DNA from: Treponema sp.
GTDB lineage: Bacteria; Spirochaetota; Spirochaetia; Treponematales; Breznakiellaceae
NCBI GenBank assembly: GCA_031290325.1
Contig: JAITNU010000049.1
Span: 1-15,594 of the forward strand
DNA: 15,594 nt
Direction of reading: 5' to 3'
Shown one piece after another: positions 8,297-15,501 of the stretch. Numbering within the stretch: position 1 is the first letter of the stretch; the number at the start of each line of letters is the position of its first letter. A model generated the notes under the pieces. The model saw only the letters and a list, made by a program, of their open reading frames with translations, was not told the origin of the DNA and searched no databases. The translations under genes and the position numbers were made by a program.

Positions 8297-9313
8297 GTGT
8301 TTTTGTTATGTATCGGAGGGACTGAGCTGTCAAAAGTGCCGGGACTCTCTGCTGCGGGGGCGAATCCTGAGCTGGTGCCCTTTACCGCACCGGCGGATGC
8401 AGACCTGATTCGGTTTGGGCGTCCAAAGGTCGTGGACGGGGTCCCGCTGGACCCGGAGGGACATCCCTCGCCAGCGCTCATCACCAGGGCGGCGGTTCTG
8501 GAGGCTGATATCCCGATCTGCGTGGTCAGAGCAGGTTCTTATATACCGCCGACTCCCCCCTACATTGAGCTGGGCGCCGGATTTGGTAAGGACCCCCGTT
8601 TGGAACCGGCTGTACCTGATGGGGTGGAGATCTTTGAACGGGCACAGGAGTTTGCCCGTGCTTTTGGCAGGCACCACCAATCCATCATGATCGCCGAGTC
8701 GATTCCCGGGGGCACCACCACGGCGCTTTTGATCCTCCGGGCCTTGGGCTACCGTGAAATGGTCTCTTCCGCAGGGCCTCAAAACCCCACGGCCCTTAAA
8801 GAAGCGGTCTGGAACCGGGCTTCGGAACGGATCGGCATCCGTCCTGGGGATCTCGCCCAAGACCCCTTGCGGGCGCTGACCGAGCTGGGGGATCCCATGC
8901 AGGGGGCGGTTGCAGGTTTGGTTATGGGGCTGCCCCCTGAGACTGAAGTGATCCTCGCCGGCGGGACCCAGATGCTGGCGGTTGCGGCCCTGGTACGCGC
9001 CTTGGGTGCAACCCGAAAGCCCTTGGTGGCCACTACTAAGTACGTCCAGGGGGATGGGAGTTCCGGCTTTAATGCCCTGGCCCGGACCCTGGGTCTTGAG
9101 ACCTGGATAGCGCCCCTGGACTTCTCCAAGGTTCCATACCAGGGCCTCAGCGATTACGAGCGGGGGTATGTAAAGGAAGGTGCGGGAGCCGGCGGTTCGG
9201 TACTCTATGCCGAGCGAGCAGGGGTTGGGGTAGAGCGGATCATTGCCAGGACCACGGAACTCTACGCGGAGATGATAAAAACGGGGACAGAAGCGGTCAG
9301 TGGAAAACAGTGA
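8297..9313 (+). CDS. cobT: CobT-like nicotinate mononucleotide:base phosphoribosyltransferase (TIGR00303 type)
   Basis: A 338-residue cytoplasmic enzyme. It resembles the archaeal/cyanobacterial branch of NaMN:5,6-dimethylbenzimidazole phosphoribosyltransferases, which attach ribose 5-phosphate from nicotinate mononucleotide to the cobamide lower-ligand base, giving alpha-ribazole 5'-phosphate. Landmarks: an N-terminal FLLCIGGTELSKVPGLSAAG segment, VVRAGSYIPP, a phosphate-loop-like ESIPGGTTTA, ILAGGTQMLAVAAL, and YVKEGAGAGGS. The glutamate near residue 294 in the last motif is a plausible equivalent of the catalytic glutamate in the GEGTGA motif of classical CobT. Length fits the family. A GTG start at 8297 is preferred over 8291 on ribosome-site spacing. 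It overlaps the following phosphatase gene by four bases (GTGA). The family call is good; base specificity and true activity of this branch are less certain. Confidence 0.8.
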   Translation: MFLLCIGGTELSKVPGLSAAGANPELVPFTAPADADLIRFGRPKVVDGVPLDPEGHPSPALITRAAVLEADIPICVVRAGSYIPPTPPYIELGAGFGKDPRLEPAVPDGVEIFERAQEFARAFGRHHQSIMIAESIPGGTTTALLILRALGYREMVSSAGPQNPTALKEAVWNRASERIGIRPGDLAQDPLRALTELGDPMQGAVAGLVMGLPPETEVILAGGTQMLAVAALVRALGATRKPLVATTKYVQGDGSSGFNALARTLGLETWIAPLDFSKVPYQGLSDYERGYVKEGAGAGGSVLYAERAGVGVERIIARTTELYAEMIKTGTEAVSGKQ

Positions 9314-9981
9314 ATCAGATAGAAGCGGTGATATTCGATCTTGATGGTACGCTGATCGACTCTATGGGGGTATGGGAACGGATAGATGCTGTTTTTTTAC
9401 AGAACCGAGGCATTGAGGTTCCGGGTGATTATAGTCAGGCTATCCGGGCCTTGGGGTTCCGGGAAACGGCGCAATACACTATCCGGCGCTTTGGCTTTTC
9501 CGATACTGAAGAAGCGCTTATGGCGGAATGGAATGCAATGGCCCGTCATGAGTATGAAACTCGTATCCCCCTTAAACCCTATGCAAAGGAATATCTCCGT
9601 TCATTACAAGCAAACCAGGTAAAGCTCGGAATCGCCACGGCTTCCCCGCCGGCATTATACGAGGCGGTTCTGAGACACCACCATATCCGGGATTTCTTTG
9701 AGGTGATCTGTTCCACCGACGAGGTGGGACGGGGTAAGGCCTATCCCGATATTTTTCTGCATACTGCGGCACGGCTTAACACCCAGCCTGAACATTGTCT
9801 TGTGTTTGAGGATATTCTGCAGGCCATAGAGAGCGCCCGGCAGGCGGGCATGATGGTCTATGGTATCTATGATGATGCTTCCCGGAAGGATTGGGAGGCC
9901 ATCACCCGGACCGCTGATGGGGCGCTCTTCGATTTTCAAGACGCCCCATATAATCAGAAATATGGGATAAATACTAAATAG
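9310..9981 (+). CDS. HAD-superfamily phosphatase, beta-phosphoglucomutase-like subfamily
   Basis: A 223-residue HAD hydrolase with GTG start at 9310 inside the preceding stop (GTGA). Motif I is D10-L-D12-GT, with D10 the nucleophile and D12 the acid/base. A helical cap follows to about residue 85. Motif II is GIATAS (T110/S112), motif III K143 in GKAYPDIF, and motif IV E167-D168 in CLVFEDI. All catalytic positions are intact. Just after motif IV the usual small residues are replaced by ILQAI, a minor departure. Subfamily members act on small phosphate monoesters and specificity cannot be read from sequence. Tight coupling to the CobT-like gene suggests a cobamide-pathway role such as alpha-ribazole 5'-phosphate dephosphorylation; that is inference. 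Confidence 0.88.
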   Translation: MNQIEAVIFDLDGTLIDSMGVWERIDAVFLQNRGIEVPGDYSQAIRALGFRETAQYTIRRFGFSDTEEALMAEWNAMARHEYETRIPLKPYAKEYLRSLQANQVKLGIATASPPALYEAVLRHHHIRDFFEVICSTDEVGRGKAYPDIFLHTAARLNTQPEHCLVFEDILQAIESARQAGMMVYGIYDDASRKDWEAITRTADGALFDFQDAPYNQKYGINTK

Positions 9982-9984
9982 GAC

Positions 9985-10013
9985 TTGCATATTAACTCTA
10001 TGTATGGTATTAT
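9985..10013 (+). promoter_or_regulatory. Candidate promoter for the alpha-CTD/sigma-4 gene
   Basis: TTGCAT (9985-9990), a 17-base spacer and TATTAT (10008-10013). A TG lies one base before the -10, giving an extended -10 (TGGTATTAT). It lies just after the HAD stop codon and 45 bases before the next ATG, which has AGGAAGGGG upstream. The -35 is poor, so recognition would rest on the extended -10. This would separate the two transcription units, although read-through from upstream is possible as no terminator is visible. Confidence 0.4.
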
Positions 10014-10058
10014 TAAACAAGGATACAATACGATTATGAGCTTAATAGGAAGGGGAAA

Positions 10059-12602
10059 ATGGCTGAAAGGATCTTCTTTGATCAGGACGTATCAAGTCTT
10101 CCTTGGTTTCCTGAATATAGTGATCCAATAGAGGTGCTTAATCTATCGGTTCGTTCTACCAATGCCCTTATTCGGGCAGGGATTACCACGGTTGACCGGC
10201 TGTTGAATACGGACAAGAAAATTCTCTGCGATATTAGAAATTTAGGGGAAAAAAGCATTGCGGAAATCCTGGGGTGTCAAGAAAAACTTGTCAAAGCCTT
10301 GGTGGTGATTGATGCTCATAGCCCGGATAATCTCGCGAAAAATCATGAGCGCTTAGAAAAAATACAAGGCGCCTTTGCGGACATACCTGCCTGGCGGATG
10401 AATCAGTCCCTTCACCGGTATTTGGCTTCATGTTCCGGGGAAGATATTACCGGTATTCTTGAGGAGTTTAATGAATTATTAGTACCGGTTACAACAATCG
10501 CTGAACTCCCGCTGGTATTTGAAAGCATTTGCACCAGCAATCGATCAACGGATCGTTTCTTGTCTATACTCAGCATCTTATCTATTAATATGTCTTCAAT
10601 GATTCAGGATATATTTAATACGGTCTATGGTGATTCCAGGAATAAGCGTGCTTACCTTGTGTTGTGTCAGCGTTCTGGAGGGATGACGCTTCAGGAAATC
10701 GCGGAAAAAATGGGAATAACCAGGTCCCGGGTACAGCAAATTGAAACCAAGGGATTGGATAAGCTGCTCAAGTATCTGGGTAATATAGTGGTTGATTTCT
10801 TTTTGTTTATCAGTGCGGAACATAATGGTGATTATATCATAACCGTATCAGAACTGTGCAGCTATTTAGGTAAGTTTGAGTATCTGAATCTGTTTCTCTA
10901 TGTGGCAAAAATGACCTCTATGGGGAATACCTTCATCTATCACAGGGACCTGGGTGCGTTTTGCTATAAAGGGGCTGTACACAATTTTGAGCATCTCAAA
11001 GAGGTGATAAAAAACCTGCCCTTTATCATTAACAAAGAAAAAAAAGATATACTCCTCGCCGATATAAGTAAGGTTCATGGCCTCCCGTTAAAGGCAGTTG
11101 CTATTGAGTTTTATTATACCTACCGGTTAACGGGGAGCGTCTACTATCGGGGAAAGTTAATATTAACCCAGGTATACGATTACATTTTAGATACCTACTA
11201 CCCATCAGGCATTAAATTGTATGATGATGGTACGATAAACGCTTTTCGTAAAAAAGTTACTGAGATTTTCGGCGATATAGACCTGCCGGTAAATAACCGG
11301 GCGATTGACGCTCGCCTGGGTGATATTGCGATACTATGTGAGCAGGGGACGTATATCCATCCCCATCATATTCAGATTGAGCGCGCCTTAATTGATGAGG
11401 TTTGTGTCTATATTATGAATTCCGGGCGGGTTGCCTTTTCGTTTAATGAATTGTTTGAAATCTTTAAAGACAAACTGCTTGTAGAGAGCAATGTTCATAA
11501 TAAATACTTTTTTCAAGGGGTACTTAAATATTATCTGAGTGACAAGTTTTTTTTCACCAGAGGTGTTATTGCAAAGGAGGAGGGGGCAGACATTATCGAA
11601 GATCTGGAAAGTCTTATCCGGAAACGGGGGGAGATTCATAAGTCTGAGATTTTCGTGGAATACCCTGGGATTACGGATATCATGTTTATCATGAGAATAA
11701 ACGCCAATAAAAACATCATATCCATCGGTAATGGTTCATATATGCATGTGAATAAACTGAAAATCATGTCCCGGGATTATCATATCAGAGAGATACTGGA
11801 ACAGCAGACCAAAAAGCTGCCGGTATCCTCGCGGAAAGTCCTGGAACTATTAAAGGTATCATCCCCTCGATTTTTAATCCGTAATGATATAACGCATCAC
11901 GAAAAATTGTTCGGAATTCTCAAGTATATGTTCGATACCGAATTTATCTTCTCCCGTCCTTATATTGCCAAATTAGGAACCGAAGAGATTTCTAATATTA
12001 ACATCATTAAACAGTATCTTAAATCTTACGATTCAATAACCCTGGCAGATCTCACCCATTTATGCAATGAGCAGCGGGTGCGTTTCTTTTCACCTAAGAT
12101 ATTAATTAAAGACCTGAACGACGAATTCTTACGCATTGATAGTGAAACACTGGTACGCGGTGTGTTTAAACCTGATGAAGAGACCATTGCCGAGATAGCC
12201 CGTATACTGCTTGAACGGATGAAGGTCAAGGGCTATCTGGTGGCGTCAACTATCGGGGATTATATTGTATTTCCCCATATTTCCTTTCACTGGAACACTT
12301 TTGTGCTGAGGAGTTTGGTCGAAAAATACATGCATAATTTGATACGCATCGTTGATATTCCTACTACCGATATCTATGCGATGAGTACTATTTTTGTTGA
12401 CCCCATTCTTGAGGTCGAGAACTACGAGGCTCTGATTCAGTATATTCTTAAGACTGAGCATACTAAGGCGCCTTTTAAGATCATCCGTAATGCGGTTGAT
12501 TGGCTTCGCCAGGAGGGATTATTTATCGGTAATCCTCCTAAGTGCTTACTGGATGGCAGTATTATCTGTCTTGACAAACTGGGAAAAATAATAGTAAAGT
12601 AA
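10059..12602 (+). CDS. RNAP alpha-CTD / sigma region 4 fusion protein with tandem C-terminal repeats
   Basis: An 847-residue protein of unknown function. Residues about 24-72 match the RNA polymerase alpha C-terminal domain: VRSTNAL aligns with the E. coli VRSANCL segment, keeping the DNA-contacting Arg (R32) and Asn (N35), and NLGEKS keeps the G63-x-K65-S66 contacts. Residues about 197-240 match sigma region 4.2, with GGMTLQEIAEKMGITRSRVQQIE as the helix-turn-helix. No sigma region 2 or ATPase motif is seen. The remaining 550 residues appear to hold about four tandem units: matching aromatic helices centre on Y355, Y491, Y623 and Y757 (spacings 136, 132, 134), each followed by a strand such as FFFTRGVIAK or FIFSRPYIAK. 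These could be winged-helix-like modules. The gene looks more AT-rich than the WD40/cobT genes upstream. Possible roles are a promoter-binding regulator or a mobile-element or defence protein; I cannot choose. Confidence 0.85.
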   Translation: MAERIFFDQDVSSLPWFPEYSDPIEVLNLSVRSTNALIRAGITTVDRLLNTDKKILCDIRNLGEKSIAEILGCQEKLVKALVVIDAHSPDNLAKNHERLEKIQGAFADIPAWRMNQSLHRYLASCSGEDITGILEEFNELLVPVTTIAELPLVFESICTSNRSTDRFLSILSILSINMSSMIQDIFNTVYGDSRNKRAYLVLCQRSGGMTLQEIAEKMGITRSRVQQIETKGLDKLLKYLGNIVVDFFLFISAEHNGDYIITVSELCSYLGKFEYLNLFLYVAKMTSMGNTFIYHRDLGAFCYKGAVHNFEHLKEVIKNLPFIINKEKKDILLADISKVHGLPLKAVAIEFYYTYRLTGSVYYRGKLILTQVYDYILDTYYPSGIKLYDDGTINAFRKKVTEIFGDIDLPVNNRAIDARLGDIAILCEQGTYIHPHHIQIERALIDEVCVYIMNSGRVAFSFNELFEIFKDKLLVESNVHNKYFFQGVLKYYLSDKFFFTRGVIAKEEGADIIEDLESLIRKRGEIHKSEIFVEYPGITDIMFIMRINANKNIISIGNGSYMHVNKLKIMSRDYHIREILEQQTKKLPVSSRKVLELLKVSSPRFLIRNDITHHEKLFGILKYMFDTEFIFSRPYIAKLGTEEISNINIIKQYLKSYDSITLADLTHLCNEQRVRFFSPKILIKDLNDEFLRIDSETLVRGVFKPDEETIAEIARILLERMKVKGYLVASTIGDYIVFPHISFHWNTFVLRSLVEKYMHNLIRIVDIPTTDIYAMSTIFVDPILEVENYEALIQYILKTEHTKAPFKIIRNAVDWLRQEGLFIGNPPKCLLDGSIICLDKLGKIIVK

Positions 12603-12620
12603 AATAAAGGTATCTGGTTA

Positions 12621-13202
12621 ATGAATAACAAATCGCACGGCCATCTGGTATGGAAAGAAGAGAGTCGCCGGGAAGTGTTCAAATGTCCTATTTTTTCACT
12701 CCGGGAGACTTCTTCCCGGTCCCCTGATAATGAGGTCAGGGTCTTTACCGTGATTGATGGCCCGGATTGGGCTATCGTGGTGCCGGTAATAGAAACAGAC
12801 CAGGGCCAGGCATTTGTCATGGTACGCCAGTGGCGTCATGGGTCCCGGGAACTCAGTCTGGAATTTCCCGGCGGGGTCTTTGAAGCGGGAGAGGGTGCTG
12901 CTGAAGCGGCAGCCCGGGAACTGCGGGAAGAAACCGCATATACCCCGGGAAAAATCATCAAACTGGGGGAGATGAGTCCGAATCCGGCGATCATGTCAAA
13001 CCGGGTGCACTTCTTTTTAGCAGAAGAATTGGAGTATCTGGGAAATCAGGATTTAGATGATGATGAATATGTGGATGTAGAACTGGTACCCATTGAAACG
13101 GTTTTCCAAAAGATGGGTACACCCCCCTATATACACGCCCTCATGGGTTCGGCCCTTGCCCTCTACACGGCCTATCGGAAAAAGCCGAACCCCCTGGTTT
13201 AA
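12621..13202 (+). CDS. Nudix hydrolase, ADP-ribose pyrophosphatase-like
   Basis: A 193-residue Nudix enzyme expected to cleave nucleoside diphosphates linked to another moiety, ADP-ribose being most likely. The Nudix box runs from G85 (GVFEAGE91) through R99-E-L-R-E103-E104. The metal-binding glutamates are all present, but the usual glycine after REExE-x is alanine (A106). N-terminal strands (FTVIDGPDWAIVVPVI, FVMVRQWRHG) and the SPNPAIMSNRVHFFLA segment after the box resemble ADP-ribose pyrophosphatases. The ribosome site is weak (AAAGG, 11 bases before ATG). It begins 18 bases after the alpha-CTD/sigma-4 gene, so probably shares its transcript; that may be only housekeeping proximity. Its TAA interlocks with the stop of the convergent LysM gene. 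Confidence 0.9.
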   Translation: MNNKSHGHLVWKEESRREVFKCPIFSLRETSSRSPDNEVRVFTVIDGPDWAIVVPVIETDQGQAFVMVRQWRHGSRELSLEFPGGVFEAGEGAAEAAARELREETAYTPGKIIKLGEMSPNPAIMSNRVHFFLAEELEYLGNQDLDDDEYVDVELVPIETVFQKMGTPPYIHALMGSALALYTAYRKKPNPLV

Positions 13203-14185
13203 TGGATCGGGGTATAGGTAAGCTGGGCATCCCACATGCCCTGGCGGACCTCACCCTGGATACTGGGAATATCCAGAATAGTACCGGGAGGCAGGATGTT
13301 GGGGTTATCGGGCCGGGGTAACTTCGCCTTATTCGCGTTATAGAGAATGCGCCATTTTGACGGATCGCCGTAGGCCCAGTTCCTGCCTGCAATATTCCAG
13401 AAACAATCCTTCGACACATTCCAGGGGCGCACGATATAGCGCGCCGGAAGAATCGGTGGCGTATTTTCCACAACCGGACGTACCGGCGGCGGAGCCGCAA
13501 GTTCTACCCTCACCGGCACGGGAGACGGATCAGCAGGAGCTTCCTGAAGGGATGCCAGGGTCGTCATAACCTGCCGAGCAGCATCCATGGCTCCGTTCCA
13601 GTTTTCCGATGAACGAGCAATCTGCGCCCGTTCATATAAAGCCTGGGCTTGTCTGTATTCTGTAGGATACCGCCAGAGGGCATCTATCGACACCGCCCAG
13701 TCAAGCCGGTTCTTAGCAGAGGCCAGGGCATCATCGGTTTCCTTGATCTTCAGTTGGAGCGCCACATATTCATCAGACAAGCGGGCATACCGGATCGCCT
13801 CTGCCGCATATCTGGTGGACTCATCATAATCACCATCTTCCAGGGATTCCTGGGCCAGGTTAGTCAATCTGACACTTTCAATGAAATAGGTGTTATTCCG
13901 TATGTTTTGAGGAATCCCCTGGGAAGCGTCTGAATGAGCCGCGTCGGCAAAGGCCGCTATGGGGGTAAGCACAGAGGACTCCGAGTCATCCTCTATCTCA
14001 AATTTCCACAAGTAGGATGCCACATCATTAAACCCCGGCAACCAGAGCCCGGAATCAAACGAAGATTCATTCCGTTCAGTAGGTGCAGGTCCAATAAACA
14101 CCGGTTCCGGCAGTTCACTCTGGGCGAATACCATTCCCATTCCAAAGACTACCATTACGGTGAGTAATGCTATACCACGATTCAT
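13199..14185 (-). CDS. Secreted LysM-domain protein
   Basis: A 328-residue exported protein. Its signal peptide (MNRGIALLTVMVVFGMG...) ends near VFAQS, residue about 21. A helical, TPR-like middle (about 90-205) contains repeated motifs such as EDGDYDESTRYAAEA and SSENWNGAMDAA. A proline-rich linker (about 208-245) follows. The C-terminal LysM-like module (250-309) begins YIVRPWNVSKDCFWNIAG and ends PGTILDIPS. LysM binds peptidoglycan glycan, so the protein is likely wall-anchored in the periplasm. Two adjacent ATGs exist: AGGAGG is 6 bases from ATG 14185 but only 3 from ATG 14188, so I prefer 14185. It follows the lipoprotein gene directly, sharing or abutting its stop (TGATG). The two proteins, both with helical repeats, may act together at the cell envelope. 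Confidence 0.85.
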   Translation of the reverse strand: MNRGIALLTVMVVFGMGMVFAQSELPEPVFIGPAPTERNESSFDSGLWLPGFNDVASYLWKFEIEDDSESSVLTPIAAFADAAHSDASQGIPQNIRNNTYFIESVRLTNLAQESLEDGDYDESTRYAAEAIRYARLSDEYVALQLKIKETDDALASAKNRLDWAVSIDALWRYPTEYRQAQALYERAQIARSSENWNGAMDAARQVMTTLASLQEAPADPSPVPVRVELAAPPPVRPVVENTPPILPARYIVRPWNVSKDCFWNIAGRNWAYGDPSKWRILYNANKAKLPRPDNPNILPPGTILDIPSIQGEVRQGMWDAQLTYTPIH

Positions 14186-15390
14186 CATACGCCTCCTTCA
14201 AAAACAAGTTCCGCTTTTTTTGCGTTTTCACCGCTTTCAAGCATCTTCTGTTCAGCTGTTTTAACCGCCTGTTTAGCAACGAGTAATTTCACCTCCGCCG
14301 CTTTAGAGATTTCCAGGAACATGGTTTCCGATTGAACATAGAGCCTGGCAGCTTCATCGTATTTTTCCGACTGCAAGGCAAGATCGGCCCGCTTATACAC
14401 CGCGTTGGCCGCGTCGTATTCGTTCCGTACTGCCACATCGGCCCGCAACTCCAGGGCGGTCTGACGTTCCGTACTCGCACCAACCCCCTTATCCGCGGCA
14501 AAAGACACCCATCCGGTCCAGAGCACTGTAGTATACCCTCCCAAAGCTTCCTGAGCATTATCAAGCGCCTGGCCGGCCCGCCTGGATTCATAATTCTTTA
14601 CCGCTGCGGCCATGTCCGCTTCTGCCTTTTCAAAATTATTGGGATCATAGACCACAAAACCGCGCTTTACAATTTCCTGCCGTATTTTATATACATCCGC
14701 TTCTGTTTTCAGCACCTTATACATATCAAGGGCCAGAAAAACAGAAATTGCTGCAGGATAGTAATCAGCAGTTTCGTATTGCGCCACCGCTTCCGCAACT
14801 ATCCGATCCGCTCCCAAGAGATGAGCCGGAGACGCCTCTTTAATGCCCGTGTTAATCGCCACGGTTCGGGCACTTATGATTTCATTCTCCCGATCCTTAT
14901 AATAGAGGGGCAGACAAGTACGGGCAAGCGCATCATAGGCATCGGCAACGGTATTATACAACAACACCGCATCCTTAACCTCCCCCAGGGTAGTTTGCGG
15001 CAGCTCTGCAAAGGCCGCATACTGAGACTCCGCATATTCCCAGGCTTGCGGGATAGACTCAGGCCCCTCAAAATCAATGACGAGTTTCCTGCTGGTCTGC
15101 ATCCGCACAATCGCCGCGTTTAACGCATCCAGTGAAGCCTCGTCCGGCTCCCCCAGATCCACAACCGGCTCAAGTACCGGTGGCGTTTCAACCAGCGTGG
15201 ACGACAGCAACGGTACTGGTTCCGGTTCCGACACCACTTCCACCGGTTCCTCTGCCGGTGCAGGCTGCGCTTCATCTGCGCTTGATACCGATGGTGGTGG
15301 CGTTTCATCCGGCGGAGGACTACTCGCACAGGATAGAAACAGAAAAAAGGCCATTCCCCATAAAACAGGTATTAATTTTTTACACTGCAT
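14185..15390 (-). CDS. Helical-repeat lipoprotein
   Basis: A 401-residue lipoprotein. The signal sequence MQCKKLIPVLWGMAFF leads to the lipobox LFLSC with lipidated Cys21. The Phe at -3 is unusual for proteobacteria but tolerated in spirochaetes. A Pro/Glu-rich low-complexity stalk (about 24-80) is followed by a long alpha-helical region (about 85-395). That region has TPR-like or coiled-coil segments with recurring A..Y..A..L patterns, e.g. AWEYAESQYAAFAEL and DAANAVYKRADLALQSEKYDEAARLY. ATG 15390 is chosen because AAGGAG is 6 bases upstream; an in-frame TTG at 15396 would abut the ribosome site. First gene of a two-gene operon with the LysM protein. The stalk suggests the helical domain is held away from its membrane. 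Specific function unknown. Confidence 0.82.
   Translation of the reverse strand: MQCKKLIPVLWGMAFFLFLSCASSPPPDETPPPSVSSADEAQPAPAEEPVEVVSEPEPVPLLSSTLVETPPVLEPVVDLGEPDEASLDALNAAIVRMQTSRKLVIDFEGPESIPQAWEYAESQYAAFAELPQTTLGEVKDAVLLYNTVADAYDALARTCLPLYYKDRENEIISARTVAINTGIKEASPAHLLGADRIVAEAVAQYETADYYPAAISVFLALDMYKVLKTEADVYKIRQEIVKRGFVVYDPNNFEKAEADMAAAVKNYESRRAGQALDNAQEALGGYTTVLWTGWVSFAADKGVGASTERQTALELRADVAVRNEYDAANAVYKRADLALQSEKYDEAARLYVQSETMFLEISKAAEVKLLVAKQAVKTAEQKMLESGENAKKAELVFEGGV
14192..14197 (-). promoter_or_regulatory. Shine-Dalgarno for the LysM gene, inside the lipoprotein gene
   Basis: AGGAGG on the minus strand lies within the last codons of the upstream lipoprotein gene. The two candidate ATGs are 3 and 6 bases away; the second is better spaced. 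This supports coupled translation of the pair. Confidence 0.6.
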
Positions 15391-15396
15391 AGACAA

Positions 15397-15402
15397 CTCC
15401 TT
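15397..15402 (-). promoter_or_regulatory. Shine-Dalgarno deciding the lipoprotein start
   Basis: AAGGAG on the minus strand is spaced six bases from ATG 15390 and zero bases from the alternative TTG 15396, so the ATG is the likely start. Confidence 0.65.
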
Positions 15403-15460
15403 AGCAAATCACTTATGATGAACTTAAGTCAAAGCTTAAAACAATTTATCAATTTATTAT

Positions 15461-15473
15461 CGACACATTGTCG
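15461..15473. repeat. Short perfect dyad between the lipoprotein gene and rnhA
   Basis: CGACA-CAT-TGTCG is a 5-bp perfect stem with a 3-base loop in the 111-bp AT-rich gap upstream of the lipoprotein gene. On the minus strand a GATAAT follows directly after it, so it could overlap a promoter as an operator. It lacks a following U run in either direction, so a terminator is not supported. The rest of the gap shows nothing recognisable. Confidence 0.3.
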
Positions 15474-15501
15474 GAAAAAACATATGATTTATTAGGATAA
15501 T

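Noticed and set aside
5810..9981. Cobalamin riboswitch controlling the cobT-like gene
   Set aside because: The gene has no leader: it is coupled directly to the WD40 gene, and the 176-base gap before that gene shows no B12-box-like conserved segment.
10059..12602. Full sigma factor
   Set aside because: Only a region 4-like helix-turn-helix is present; no region 2 for -10 recognition or core binding is seen.
13225..13241. GGGCAT-CCCAC-ATGCCC stem as a terminator for the Nudix transcript
   Set aside because: Perfect 6-bp stem but no U tract on either side, and it is coding sequence of the LysM gene.
14332..15123. 263-codon plus-strand open frame opposite the lipoprotein gene
   Set aside because: No ribosome site, no recognisable motif, and the opposite strand has a signal peptide, lipobox and helical pattern; a shadow frame.
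15481..15501. Intrinsic terminator after rnhA
   Set aside because: AT-rich with a T run on the minus strand but no stem preceding it.
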